A program made the translations under genes and the position numbers. From NCBI RefSeq assembly GCF_001705665.1, contig NZ_MDHA01000021.1:186001-250000 (forward strand): 64,000 nucleotides of DNA, given 5' to 3'. The notes below the pieces were generated by a model. It made no database searches, had not been told where the DNA came from, and worked only from the letters and a program-made list of their open reading frames with translations. This DNA comes from Thioclava sp. SK-1 (GTDB lineage: Bacteria; Pseudomonadota; Alphaproteobacteria; Rhodobacterales; Rhodobacteraceae). The first letter of the stretch is position 1. The number at the start of each line of letters is the position of its first letter. Positions 35,935 through 44,270 of this stretch are shown here, piece after piece.

Positions 35935-36813
35935 TTAACGGAGTTTCGAAATCGTGAACTGGGGATCTTGTTGGCGTTCGGCCAACCAGACGCGCAGCAT
36001 CTCTGGATCGGGGGCATCACGGTCATCGCCAAACTCATCCACAGCCAAGCCACCAGTGATGAAGAGACAGTCGATTCCCTCACCCGCAGCGCCAGCCACA
36101 TCCGTGTTCACACCATCGCCAAGGGCCAAAATACGCGCATCATCGCGCAGCCCCATCGCCGCCAGCTTGCGGCGCGCCAAATCATAAATTGGTGGATGGG
36201 GTTTACCGAAATAAAGCGCCTCGCCGCCCATTTCCTGATACAGTTCAGCCAACGCACCGGCGCAGTAGATCCGGCGATCCCCCAGGTCGACCACAATATC
36301 GGGATTGGCACATAGCATGGGAATACCACGTGTTTTCGCCTGTAGGAATGTGGCGCGGTAATCGTCAGGTACCTCGGTGTCCTCGTGGAAAGGGCCGGTG
36401 CAGACAATGCCTTCCGCCTCATCCAAAGGCACACGCTCAATATGGGATTTTCCAGCCCATGCCTCTGGTACGGCTGTAAAGAATCCATCATCCTTATCGG
36501 GGCCTAGGTGCCAGATCTTATGGCCGACCGCGCCGGCAAACATTGCATCTTGCGCCGCATCGCCTGAGCTGACGATCACATCCCAAGCATCATCAGGGAT
36601 GTTCATCTTGGCAAAACGTTCTTGGACAAAGGCTGCCGGACGTGGCGCATTGGTCAGCAAAACCACCTTGCCGCCAGAGGCGCGGAACGCACGTAATGCG
36701 GCAACCGCTTCGGGATAGGCCTGAACCCCGTTGTGCAAACATCCCCACAGATCGCAAAACACAGCGTCATATTGGGAGGAGATTTCAGAAAATGCACGGA
36801 TGAGAGTGGTCAT
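35935..36813 (-). CDS. HAD-superfamily (NagD/UmpH-like, TIGR01459-type) phosphatase
   Basis: 292 aa. HAD motif I is YDAVFCDLWGCLHNG (residues 15-29). Motif II is VLLTNAPRPA near 55, with the lysine/motif III region GKPHPPIYDLARRK near 200. Motif IV is ILALGDGVNTDVAGA near 225. The WGCLHNG form matches the alphaproteobacterial 'HAD hydrolase, TIGR01459' group. Likely a cytosolic sugar- or nucleotide-phosphate phosphatase; substrate unknown. ATG 36813 has AGG six bases upstream; the longer frame to 36861 is less likely. Confidence 0.9.
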   Translation of the reverse strand: MTTLIRAFSEISSQYDAVFCDLWGCLHNGVQAYPEAVAALRAFRASGGKVVLLTNAPRPAAFVQERFAKMNIPDDAWDVIVSSGDAAQDAMFAGAVGHKIWHLGPDKDDGFFTAVPEAWAGKSHIERVPLDEAEGIVCTGPFHEDTEVPDDYRATFLQAKTRGIPMLCANPDIVVDLGDRRIYCAGALAELYQEMGGEALYFGKPHPPIYDLARRKLAAMGLRDDARILALGDGVNTDVAGAAGEGIDCLFITGGLAVDEFGDDRDAPDPEMLRVWLAERQQDPQFTISKLR

Positions 36814-36949
36814 GAGTACCTGCTTTGGCAAGATATGAATCGGGGGCCTTTCCCTGTTCACGGCACAGGGCGGCTAACGCCGGGTTGGCTTGTAGAGGGT
36901 ATCTATGGCACGCAGGTGACAAAAGCTGAACCCCCCGACGCAGCGTTGA

Positions 36950-37030
36950 CCAAGTTGATCAAAATGCCGTTCACAGGGGCATCGACCCCCTGTGCCCGGC
37001 GTCGAGCGGCGATGCGCCGCCCTCCGGCCA
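36950..37030 (-). repeat. Diverged copy H of the dispersed palindromic element
   Basis: A perfect 8-bp stem CACAGGGG (36972-36979) / CCCCTGTG (36987-36994) has the loop CATCGAC, i.e. GTCGATG on the minus strand, the same loop core as copies A-D. Next to it, read on the minus strand, comes a GGAGGGCGGCGCATCGCCGC hairpin corresponding to the short hairpin of the other copies. The tail is missing. It lies between the HAD gene and the lectin gene. Confidence 0.55.
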
Positions 37031-37068
37031 GCCCGTCCCGCCCGCACAACAACAGGCCCGGACAAGGG

Positions 37069-37419
37069 TTATTCGACCTCCCAGTCATCATCATGGCGCA
37101 CGCCGCCGATGGCCATCCAATCGGCGCGCACACGCGCGACCCGCGTGTCCCCCCACGTCCGAAACACGATGACGAATCCTTCTTCGGTCACCATATCCGT
37201 GGAAATATCCATGCGTGGGTTTTGCTTTTGATCAATATCCCACATGGATAATGAGACATGCACAACGGGCGTCTCACGATAGGTTTCGGGAAACTCGATC
37301 AATTTGCGCAGCTCTCGCGGGCCTTCGCCGGTCCACATTACACCGCCGTCCTGATAATCTGAAAACAGCATCACGGATCCTTGCGCAACGCCAACCCGCG
37401 CACCATCAATCTTTAGCAT
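37069..37419 (-). CDS. H-type lectin domain protein
   Basis: About 116 aa. The C-terminal half fits the H-type lectin pattern: VVHVSLSMWDID near residue 50, MDISTDMVTEEGFVIVFRTWGDTRVARVRADWMAIG at 70-105. The aromatic WGDT...W segment lies where Helix-pomatia-type lectins bind sugar. There is no signal peptide, so the protein is cytoplasmic unless exported another way; a phage-tail or structural use of this fold is also known. ATG 37419 has AGGG seven bases upstream. Function unknown. Confidence 0.75.
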   Translation of the reverse strand: MLKIDGARVGVAQGSVMLFSDYQDGGVMWTGEGPRELRKLIEFPETYRETPVVHVSLSMWDIDQKQNPRMDISTDMVTEEGFVIVFRTWGDTRVARVRADWMAIGGVRHDDDWEVE

Positions 37420-37560
37420 CACTTATCCCTGCGACCTTCACTACAGTTGGTTTAGCGCGAATTCACGTTTGGCAAAAGACGCGAATTGCGGCGCAACGCA
37501 GCGCAGGCAGTCTTGCGGAGGCAATTTACACCGCAAGACAGGCAAGACATGCGCGCATTA

Positions 37561-37591
37561 AAAAACCGCGCCATACACTGGCGCGGTTTTT
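37561..37591. terminator. Terminator downstream of the DUF4167 gene
   Basis: AAAAACCGCGCC and GGCGCGGTTTTT form a perfect 12-bp stem around ATACACT, 30 bases past the DUF4167 stop; usable on both strands. Confidence 0.9.
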
Positions 37592-37620
37592 GATCGGTTT
37601 CGCATTCGCGACCGCGGATA

Positions 37621-38556
37621 TCAGCCGTTGGCCGCCTTGGCCGTATCTTCGCCATCGGCCACCGGGGTGGCATCCGCATCCTCGGATTTCTTCACCCGGG
37701 GTTTGCGCGTGCGCTTGGGCTTATCTTCCGCGTCATCTTCGGGCTTTTTCGCCCGTGGCTTTCGTGCGCGTTTGGGCTTATCCTCGGCGGCAGGGGCCGG
37801 GAGAACCTGTTCAGACGGCGCCTGTTCAGACGGGACCTGTTCAGACGGCGCCTGATCTGCCGAAGGCTGCGCAACCGGAGCCGGGGCCTGTTCTGCAGCA
37901 ACCGGCTGAGTGTCCGGCACGGCGGCAGGTGCCGGCTGTGATTGCCCAGGCATTGCCTGAGCCGTCTCAACCGCTTGCGGCTGATGCGCCGCGGCACGCG
38001 ATTCGGGTGTTTCCACCAAAGTTGAATCGTCTTCGTTTTGCGCCGTTGTCATTGCCGGTGCGTCATTGCGCCCGCGCCGGTTCTGATCACGATTGCTGCG
38101 GTTGTCATTGCGGTTGCGATTGCGATTATCGTTCCGCTCGCCCTGGCGTTCGCCTGACTGATCATCGCGGTTGCCATCGCCATTATGCCCAGAGTTCTGA
38201 CCTGAATTCTGGCCATTGCGCTGGTTATGGTTTTGCCCACCCTGACCATTGTTTTGGCCGTTGTTCTGGCCATTTTGCGCGTTTTGGTTGCTGTCCTGAC
38301 GCTGCGCCATTTCGCGCTGCGCTTCGTGAAGCATCCGTGTGTAATGTTCGGCGTGTTGCAAGAAGTTCTGCTCTGCCACGCGGTCATTGGACAGCTGCGC
38401 ATCACGGGCAAGCCCAAGATATTTCTCAATAATCTGCTGAGGCGTGCCGCGCACTTTCCCCTCAGGACCGGAGCTGTCAAAGACCCGGTTTATAATATTG
38501 CCCATCGAACGTTGACGGTTCGACTTCGAGCGCGAACGGGATTTCGAAGATCTCAT
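37621..38556 (-). CDS. DUF4167 domain protein with low-complexity tail
   Basis: 311 aa. The N-terminus (residues 1-75) is the DUF4167 domain: a basic SKSRSRSKSNRQRS start, then NIINRVFDSSGPEGKVRGTPQQIIEKYLGLARDAQLSNDRVAEQNFLQHAEHYTRML. Next come an Asn/Gln/Gly/Arg-rich stretch (about 85-165), a Pro/Ala/Gln region with PSEQ repeats (165-250), and a basic end with two RKPR(A/V)KK-type blocks. The low-complexity part suggests nucleic-acid binding or condensate behaviour. This family is widespread in alphaproteobacteria and of unknown function. ATG 38556 is chosen because the domain begins there; the ribosome site is weak. Confidence 0.9.
   Translation of the reverse strand: MRSSKSRSRSKSNRQRSMGNIINRVFDSSGPEGKVRGTPQQIIEKYLGLARDAQLSNDRVAEQNFLQHAEHYTRMLHEAQREMAQRQDSNQNAQNGQNNGQNNGQGGQNHNQRNGQNSGQNSGHNGDGNRDDQSGERQGERNDNRNRNRNDNRSNRDQNRRGRNDAPAMTTAQNEDDSTLVETPESRAAAHQPQAVETAQAMPGQSQPAPAAVPDTQPVAAEQAPAPVAQPSADQAPSEQVPSEQAPSEQVLPAPAAEDKPKRARKPRAKKPEDDAEDKPKRTRKPRVKKSEDADATPVADGEDTAKAANG
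37806..37850 (-). repeat. Three tandem 15-bp repeats inside the DUF4167 gene
   Basis: CCTGTTCAGACGGCG occurs three times head to tail (the middle copy ends GGA). On the coding strand it gives (A/V)PSEQ pentapeptides. In-frame, so slippage would change protein length without a frameshift. Confidence 0.9.
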
Positions 38557-38854
38557 CTGCTTTCGTTCAATTGGCCCGCATAGTATATCAGCGGGTCTGC
38601 CAGGGTCAGGGTCACGTATCACACTTCAACGTGCGAACGGACCGGGCCATACGGTGCGATCAACGAGAGGCGCCTGTCGCCCCCAGATCGGTTTGCCCGC
38701 GTTGTGAAGCTGAGCTGTGCGGGGGATCGGCTCCCTCACGGCACGCAACTTTGATAATCATGCTATAGTGTGGCTGGCAAGTCAGAATCTTAACCCAAGC
38801 ACGGTTTTCTTGGAAATTATGCCAAAACATCCTCAATTTCTGCTTAATATCGGC

Positions 38855-39721
38855 TTATGAGGCGCTCAGACCCACCGTATCCACAGCGCTGCATGCGGTG
38901 ACAACCCGGTCACGCCCGTCCAGATCTTGCAATACCGCCACATCCGTCAAGCCAGAATCACGTAAGAAACCGCTGACCGCCTGCCCCTGCGTCGGGCCGA
39001 TTTCCAGCAGCATCCGCCCGCCCGGGGTCAAATGTGCGGGGGCCTGCCGGGCCAAAATCCGATATGGCGCCAGCCCATCGCCGCCCGGGGTCAAGGCGCC
39101 ATGCGGCTCCCAGTCCAGCACATCGCGCGACAGGCCAGCCATTTCATCGGCGGCGATATAGGGCGGATTGGAAACGATCAGATCAAACCGCCCCGTTACC
39201 GCGCTGTACCAGTCAGAGCGCAGGAACTGCGCCCGCCCGCCCAAACCAAGCGCCTGCGCGTTTTGCTGTGCAACCTGAAGGGCTGCGGCGGAAATATCCG
39301 TTCCGATGCCGCGCGCGTTTTCCATATCTGCCAAACAAGACAACAAGATACAGCCAGTTCCTGTCCCAAGATCTAAGATGGTGTCGAAGGGAGATTTCAG
39401 GGCTTGGGCCACCAGAATTTCGGTTTCTGGCCGTGGATCCAGCGTATCCGGGGTCACCGAAAATTCCGCCCCCCAAAACAGGCGTTTGCCGGTGATTTGC
39501 GCCACGGGCTGAAATTGACACCGTGCCGCAAGCGCAGCTTCCAGACGGGTTTGCGCCTGCGCTGTCATCATATCATGCAGCGCCAACGTCAGCCGGTTCG
39601 GCGCAACCTGTAACGCATGGGCCAGCAAGCGGCGCGCATCGCCGGGGGCGTTTTCAATGCCGGCACCGCGCAGCGTGGCAATCGCATCACGCAGCGCAAC
39701 CGCGCCCGTGACCTGTGTCAT
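38855..39721 (-). CDS. prmC: Release-factor glutamine methyltransferase
   Basis: Methylates the glutamine of the GGQ motif in release factors. The protein is 288 aa. The N-terminal helical domain is followed by the SAM-binding [12 protein letters not shown] near residue 118 and the substrate motif [13 protein letters not shown] near 182. RPETEILV is also typical. Its start overlaps the prfA stop by 4 bases (ATGA), so the enzyme and its substrate are coupled, the standard arrangement. Confidence 0.96.
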   Translation of the reverse strand: MTQVTGAVALRDAIATLRGAGIENAPGDARRLLAHALQVAPNRLTLALHDMMTAQAQTRLEAALAARCQFQPVAQITGKRLFWGAEFSVTPDTLDPRPETEILVAQALKSPFDTILDLGTGTGCILLSCLADMENARGIGTDISAAALQVAQQNAQALGLGGRAQFLRSDWYSAVTGRFDLIVSNPPYIAADEMAGLSRDVLDWEPHGALTPGGDGLAPYRILARQAPAHLTPGGRMLLEIGPTQGQAVSGFLRDSGLTDVAVLQDLDGRDRVVTACSAVDTVGLSAS

Positions 39722-40773
39722 CCGTCCATCTCCGCCAATTTCCGCGCCTGATCCTCTGCCGTCAGTGCATCGATAATGGCATCCAGATCCCCGCCGATAA
39801 TCTGCGTCAACGCATAAAGCGTCAGGTTGATCCGATGGTCGGTCATTCGCCCTTGCGGGAAATTATAGGTCCGGATGCGCTCGGAGCGATCCCCCGATCC
39901 CACCTGCGACTTCCGCTCGGCGGCACGTTCCGAATCGACGCGATCGCGTTCTGCCTCATACAATCGGGCGCGAAGGACAGACATCGCGTTGGCGCGGTTC
40001 TGGTGCTGCGATTTCTCGGAACTGGTGACGACAATCCCGGACGGAATATGGGTGATACGCACAGCCGAATCAGTGGTATTCACATGCTGACCGCCCGCTC
40101 CCGATGCCCGCATCGTATCAATGCGAATATCACTGGCTGGAATGTCGATATCAACATCTTCAACCTCGGGCAGGACGGCGACAGTCGCGGCTGAGGTATG
40201 GGTGCGCCCGCCCGTTTCGGTTTCAGGCACACGTTGGACACGGTGAACACCGGATTCGTATTTCAGCTTGGCAAACACGCCCTCGCCCTCAATCCGGGCG
40301 GTGGCCTCTTTGATGCCGCCCAATTCCGTCTGGCTCATTTCCAGAAGTTCAAAGCGCCAGCCCTTGGCATCGGCATAGCGCTGATACATGCGCAGCAGGT
40401 CACCAGCAAATAGCGCCGCCTCATCCCCACCAGTGCCCGGACGAATTTCCACAATTGCCGGGCGCGCATCGGCCGCATCTTTGGGCAACAGCGCCAGCCG
40501 CAAGGCCTGCTCCATTTGGGGCAAGCGCGCCTTGAGCTGAGGCATTTCTTCTTCGGCCAGGGCACGCATTTCCGGATCCGACAGCCAGCCTTGCGCTTCT
40601 TCCAGATCAGATTGCGCCTGACGAAAGGCTTCGATCTGCGCAACGATCGGCTTCAGATCAGAATATTCCCGGCTGATCCGGGCAATATCTCCTGGTGACG
40701 CGCCACCCGTAAGCTGCGCTTCAAGAAAGCCGAACCGCTCGATGATCTGCTGTAATGTATCATGTGGAACCAT
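39718..40773 (-). CDS. prfA: Peptide chain release factor 1
   Basis: Terminates translation at UAA and UAG. The protein is 351 aa. The GGQ motif is in [19 protein letters not shown] near residue 230, the target of PrmC. The stop-codon-recognition tripeptide region lies in ...[22 protein letters not shown] (about 190). It also has [22 protein letters not shown] near 112 and the C-terminal [18 protein letters not shown]. First gene of the prfA-prmC unit, divergent from the sufT-like gene across about 170 bases. Confidence 0.97.
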   Translation of the reverse strand: MVPHDTLQQIIERFGFLEAQLTGGASPGDIARISREYSDLKPIVAQIEAFRQAQSDLEEAQGWLSDPEMRALAEEEMPQLKARLPQMEQALRLALLPKDAADARPAIVEIRPGTGGDEAALFAGDLLRMYQRYADAKGWRFELLEMSQTELGGIKEATARIEGEGVFAKLKYESGVHRVQRVPETETGGRTHTSAATVAVLPEVEDVDIDIPASDIRIDTMRASGAGGQHVNTTDSAVRITHIPSGIVVTSSEKSQHQNRANAMSVLRARLYEAERDRVDSERAAERKSQVGSGDRSERIRTYNFPQGRMTDHRINLTLYALTQIIGGDLDAIIDALTAEDQARKLAEMDG

Positions 40774-40946
40774 AATGTCGCTTTGCCCCTAAATGAGGGC
40801 CCCGGTCAAGCGCGAAGCGTGCCGCCACTGGCGCATTCACACAACCGGCACCTTGCCCACCGATACGCACATATATGGGCACAGCCCTTTACCCTGCGAT
40901 CCAAATCCCTATATATTCAGTCGAGAATTGCGAAGCGGAGCAAGCC

Positions 40947-41318
40947 ATGAGCACCGAGACCCCAGAGAATATTCCAATGGAAGGCACGCCGCTGATCAAG
41001 CCGTCGTCAACCGATCACCCGCTTCACGACCCGGTGGTGGATGCCTGCCGTTCCGTGTTTGACCCAGAAATTCCGGTAAATATTTACGATTTGGGCCTGA
41101 TCTACACGATCGAGCTGGATGACGATGACAATGCCAAGATCATTATGACCCTGACGGCTCCTGGCTGCCCGGTTGCTGGGGAAATGCCCGGCTGGGTGCA
41201 AGACGCCGTTTCCTGCGTATCGGGCATCAAAACCGTCGATGTCGAAATGACCTTTGACCCGCAGTGGGGTATGGACATGATGTCGGACGAGGCGCGTTTG
41301 GAATTGGGATTCATGTAA
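40947..41318 (+). CDS. sufT: SufT-like (MIP18/DUF59) Fe-S assembly factor
   Basis: 123 aa DUF59 domain protein. The core is VVDACRSVFDPEIPVNIYDLGLIYTIELDDD (about 31-61), then MTLTAPGCPVAGEMPGWVQDAV with the conserved cysteine (about residue 75), ending in VEMTFDPQWGMDMMSDEARLELG. SufT proteins help mature Fe-S proteins. A SufA-like carrier is encoded 1.5 kb downstream and SufE at 55.9 kb, but the main suf operon is not in the window. GGAG eight bases upstream supports ATG 40947. Confidence 0.9.
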   Translation: MSTETPENIPMEGTPLIKPSSTDHPLHDPVVDACRSVFDPEIPVNIYDLGLIYTIELDDDDNAKIIMTLTAPGCPVAGEMPGWVQDAVSCVSGIKTVDVEMTFDPQWGMDMMSDEARLELGFM

Positions 41319-41399
41319 CGCAAGCCATTTGGCTTGCAAGACGCGCACCGCAAGCCAAACAACTTGCTTTCAGGCAAGGACAAGCGCTATAGCTTATCC

Positions 41400-42002
41400 A
41401 TGCCCGATATTTGCGTTCTTACGGGGGATTTTATTGCCTCCACCCGCCACAGCACGGCCACTCTAGAGGCCTCTTTTGGTGTGATTTCCGGGCTGACCAC
41501 GGTGATTGAGGCATTTGCGCCCAATACACGTTTGGCCCGCACCCGCGGTGACGGCTGGCAAATCGCAAGCCCCGCTGTTGCGCATGGTCTGCGCATCGCC
41601 TTGCTGATCCGCGCAGGACTGCGGGCGGATCCATCGCGCCTGGCCACCCGTATTGCCATTGCGTCGGGCCCAGGCCCGCTGCCCGCGCAGACCGACCTGA
41701 ATGCCTTGAACACACCGGCCTTCATCGCATCGGGGCGCTGCCTTGATACATTGAGAGATATTGGCCTGGCCCATGCAGACGGCGGAGCGGTGGCGGCCAC
41801 AACCCGTTTGGCCTGTATGGTCAGTGATGGCTGGACGACAGCGCAAGCACAGGCCATGGTTCACGCCTTACATCTGCCCGCCCCCGGCACTACGCAAATT
41901 GGTCGTGTGCTGAAAAAATCACGCCAAGCAGTTGATCAAGCCCTAAATTCTGCACGCTGGCCCGCCCTGAGTGACGCATTGACACTGTTGGAGGCCCAAT
42001 GA
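41400..42002 (+). CDS. SatD-like protein with class III cyclase-type palm motifs and C-terminal HTH
   Basis: 200 aa from ATG 41400 (MPDICVLTGDFIAS). Seen directly: an early strand ending in Asp (TGD10FIAS), then LARTRGD51GWQIAS, RIAIASGPGPL (84-94), FIASGRCLDTL (108-118), and a C-terminal helix-turn-helix-like region (about 150-185, ending RVLKKSRQAVDQAL). The order and spacing (Asp / helix / T-x-GDG / R-I-x-I-x-x-G / A-x-R) recall class III nucleotide cyclases and the SatD family. Which reaction it runs, if any, is not shown by sequence. The SatD assignment is from memory of the family. The stop overlaps the DUF3307 start (ATGA). No membrane segment. Confidence 0.7.
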   Translation: MPDICVLTGDFIASTRHSTATLEASFGVISGLTTVIEAFAPNTRLARTRGDGWQIASPAVAHGLRIALLIRAGLRADPSRLATRIAIASGPGPLPAQTDLNALNTPAFIASGRCLDTLRDIGLAHADGGAVAATTRLACMVSDGWTTAQAQAMVHALHLPAPGTTQIGRVLKKSRQAVDQALNSARWPALSDALTLLEAQ

Positions 42003-42828
42003 TTGAAACATTCTCCATGCTGCTTTTTTCGCATATCTTGGCGGATTTCTTGTTTCAGACCGATGCGATGGCCCGCGCAAAAGCAGCGCGCGCCGTGAAA
42101 CCTTTCGCAGCGCATATTGCAACCGTCACCCTGATCGCAGCGCTGGCTTTGGTACAAGCCACGACCGCCTTCGCGCTGATGCTGGCCATTTTGGCCACAA
42201 CCCATTTGGCAATTGATGCCGCAAAAATTTACCTGACCGCGCCCGCGCGCCCGTCGAACACAGCGGCCACGCGCCGCAATTCCGGGTTTAAGCCCTTTGT
42301 GATCGATCAACTGGCGCATATCTGCGTATTATTCGTCATTGCCTCTCTTTTACCCGGGCTGTGGCAAGGCTCTTTTTGGGCCAATCTACAATGGCATCCC
42401 TTGTTCACAACCAACAGCCCTTGGGCCAGCACCGATATGCAGCTTGTCCCTGCGGTGGCGGCGCTGGCCTGCGGCTGATTGCCACGGTGCATGTCGGCGG
42501 GATCGCGACGGGGATCTTGATCCAGCCCTATATTGATCATGCCCCGAAAGATGGGCTACCCGGCGCAGGCCTGTTGATCGGCCGGCTTGAACGTCTGGTC
42601 ATTTTTGTGCTGATATTGACAGGCCAACCACAGGCAATTGGCTTTCTGATCGCTGCCAAATCAATCCTGCGTTTTGAACCCAGCCCCAATGCCGGGCATA
42701 ATGCGAAGAATGAATATGTGATCATCGGCACGCTGGCGTCTTTTGGCTGGGCACTGTGCAGTGCATGGCTAACAGTCGCGTTACTGGAACAACTGCCAGA
42801 CCTTGGAATTCCCACCATTAGCCCCTAA
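41999..42828 (+). pseudogene. DUF3307 membrane protein, interrupted by a one-base frameshift
   Basis: ATG 41999 opens a frame (MIETFSMLLFSHILADFLFQTD) with DUF3307 features: several hydrophobic helices, LATTHLAIDAAK, and FKPFVIDQLAHICVLFVI. It hits TGA at 42476-42478 right after VAALACG. The protein clearly continues in the next frame from about 42473 (LIATVHVGG, GLLIGRLERLVIFVLILTGQ, AIGFLIAAKSILRF, AKNEYVIIGTLASF) to the stop at 42826-42828. The joined product would be about 276 aa with around seven helices. One missing base near 42470-42476 explains it. There is no canonical -1 slippery heptamer, so a mutation or an assembly error is more likely than programmed frameshifting. Coupled to the SatD-like gene. 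Confidence 0.85.
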
Positions 42829-42855
42829 GTAAGGAACACATCAAAGGAGATTTCC

Positions 42856-43242
42856 ATGTTCGCGATCCCCGGCCAGACCCCTGTCACCATAACACCCGCC
42901 GCTGCCAAACATATCGCGCGGCTGATGGCGCGTGAAAACGCCGCCGGCTTTCGGATCGGCGTCAAGAAGGGCGGCTGCGCTGGCATGGAATATACGATGG
43001 AGGTGGCGCAAGACGCCGGCCCCATGGATATCGTCGTCGAAGATGGTGATGCGCGGGTGTTGATCGCACCCATGGCGCAAATGTTCCTGATCGGCACGGA
43101 AATTGACTATGAAACGGGGCTGCTGGAATCTGGTTTTAAATTCCGCAATCCTAATGTTGAGGAAAGCTGCGGTTGCGGCGAATCTATAAAATTCAAAGAT
43201 ATGGACGAGCTGCAAGCGGATCGCAGCGCAACCGAAGGCTAA
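42856..43242 (+). CDS. SufA/IscA-type Fe-S carrier (HesB family)
   Basis: 128 aa A-type carrier. The three conserved cysteines appear as GGCAGMEY (Cys near residue 41) and ESCGCGES (Cys near 107 and 109). The segment ITPAAAKHIARLM is also typical. It delivers Fe-S clusters to apo-enzymes such as aconitase (15 kb). AAGGAG precedes ATG 42856. It starts 27 bases after the DUF3307 gene and may share its transcript. Confidence 0.93.
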   Translation: MFAIPGQTPVTITPAAAKHIARLMARENAAGFRIGVKKGGCAGMEYTMEVAQDAGPMDIVVEDGDARVLIAPMAQMFLIGTEIDYETGLLESGFKFRNPNVEESCGCGESIKFKDMDELQADRSATEG

Positions 43243-43347
43243 TGCGGGGAATGCAGCGGCGCAAAAACTGCTTCGCATAATCCACCCTTTGCACCTTTGC
43301 GCCCGCTGACGTAATCTCTGCCCGATCACAACAACCGGGAGGGGCAG

Positions 43348-44094
43348 ATGCGTAAGAAACTCGCTGCAGGCAATTGGAAAATGAACGGGCTAGTCGACAG
43401 CCTGTCACAGGTTGAAACCCTTGTGGCACAGCACCCAGCCCCCGGCTGTGATGTATTGCTGTGCCCGCCCGCTACGCTGATCAGTGCGATGTCGGCAATA
43501 GCAGGATCTGCGCTCAGTATAGGCGGACAAGATTGCCACCAGGCACAAACAGGCGCGCATACAGGGGATATTTCTGCCCAGATGATTCGCGACGCAGGCG
43601 GCAACTATGTTATTCTGGGCCACTCCGAGCGCCGGGCCGATCACGATGAAAGCGATGCACAGGTCGCTGCCAAAACCAAAGCCGCGTGGGACGCCGACCT
43701 GATCGCTATCATCTGCGTGGGCGAGACAGAGGCCCAACGCGATGCCGGGACCACATTGCAAATCATTCGTGATCAATTGGCCAGTTCCGTCCCAGATGGC
43801 GCAACTGGCACAAATACGGTGATCGCATATGAACCGGTCTGGGCGATCGGCACAGGCCGTACCCCAAGCTTGCCACAGATTGCACAGGTCCACGACGATC
43901 TGCGTACCACACTTACGGCGAGATTTGGCACCCAAGGGGATGCAATGCGCCTGCTTTATGGTGGCTCCGTCAAACCGTCGAACGCAGATGAAATTTTCGC
44001 CACCTCAAATGTCGACGGCGCTCTTGTCGGCGGCGCAAGCCTGAAAGCGACCGATTTCGGGGCCATCATTACTGCATTAAGCAAAGCACATTAA
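43348..44094 (+). CDS. tpiA: Triosephosphate isomerase
   Basis: Interconverts DHAP and glyceraldehyde 3-phosphate. The protein is 248 aa, full length. Catalytic residues are in AAGNWKMNG (Lys near 12), VILGHSERR (His near 95), and [13 protein letters not shown] (Glu near 165). The phosphate-binding [11 protein letters not shown] and GALVGGASL complete the family. GGGAGG lies upstream of ATG 43348. It ends about 45 bases before repeat copy B, facing gltX. Confidence 0.96.
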   Translation: MRKKLAAGNWKMNGLVDSLSQVETLVAQHPAPGCDVLLCPPATLISAMSAIAGSALSIGGQDCHQAQTGAHTGDISAQMIRDAGGNYVILGHSERRADHDESDAQVAAKTKAAWDADLIAIICVGETEAQRDAGTTLQIIRDQLASSVPDGATGTNTVIAYEPVWAIGTGRTPSLPQIAQVHDDLRTTLTARFGTQGDAMRLLYGGSVKPSNADEIFATSNVDGALVGGASLKATDFGAIITALSKAH

Positions 44095-44138
44095 CACAAA
44101 CAACGAGGGGGGGGGCGAATTACACGCTCCCTCCCCAC

Positions 44139-44225
44139 TTTCATCTTGCCCAAAATATCCCGGGGGGATCGCATTTTCAGGGGCATCGAGCCCCTGAAAA
44201 ATGCGGTCGGGGCAGAGCCCCTCCA
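44139..44225 (-). repeat. Dispersed palindromic intergenic element, copy B
   Basis: Full-length copy in minus orientation: tail (TTTCATCTTGCC on the + strand), AAATATCCCGGGGGGATC, then a stem of 15 bp with one bulged A (44170-44184 with 44190-44205) and loop ATCGA, then GTCGGGGCAGAGCCCCTCC. The stem arm CGCATTTTCAGGGGC differs from copy A outside the last five bases, yet pairing is kept. It lies between converging tpiA and gltX. Confidence 0.85.
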
Positions 44226-44270
44226 CACCTAAATCATCTGTCGCACTACGCTTATACGCGGCCAAATAGC

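Noticed and set aside
37806-37850. Short tandem repeats as a possible CRISPR array
   Set aside because: Units are 15 bp, contiguous and in frame inside a coding region, with no spacers.
42455-42480. Programmed -1 frameshifting in DUF3307
   Set aside because: No X-XXY-YYZ slippery heptamer near the TGA and no obvious downstream pseudoknot; a mutation or read error is simpler.
42361-42828. Separate 155-aa gene starting at GTG 42361
   Set aside because: Its first ~37 residues are out-of-frame translation of the DUF3307 gene; only the part after about 42473 is family-like, so a frameshifted single gene explains it better.
41400-42828. Calling the SatD-like/DUF3307 pair a Pycsar-type anti-phage system
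   Set aside because: The palm-like motifs and membrane partner are suggestive, but the HTH tail, the housekeeping neighbourhood and lack of any defence genes nearby do not support that name.
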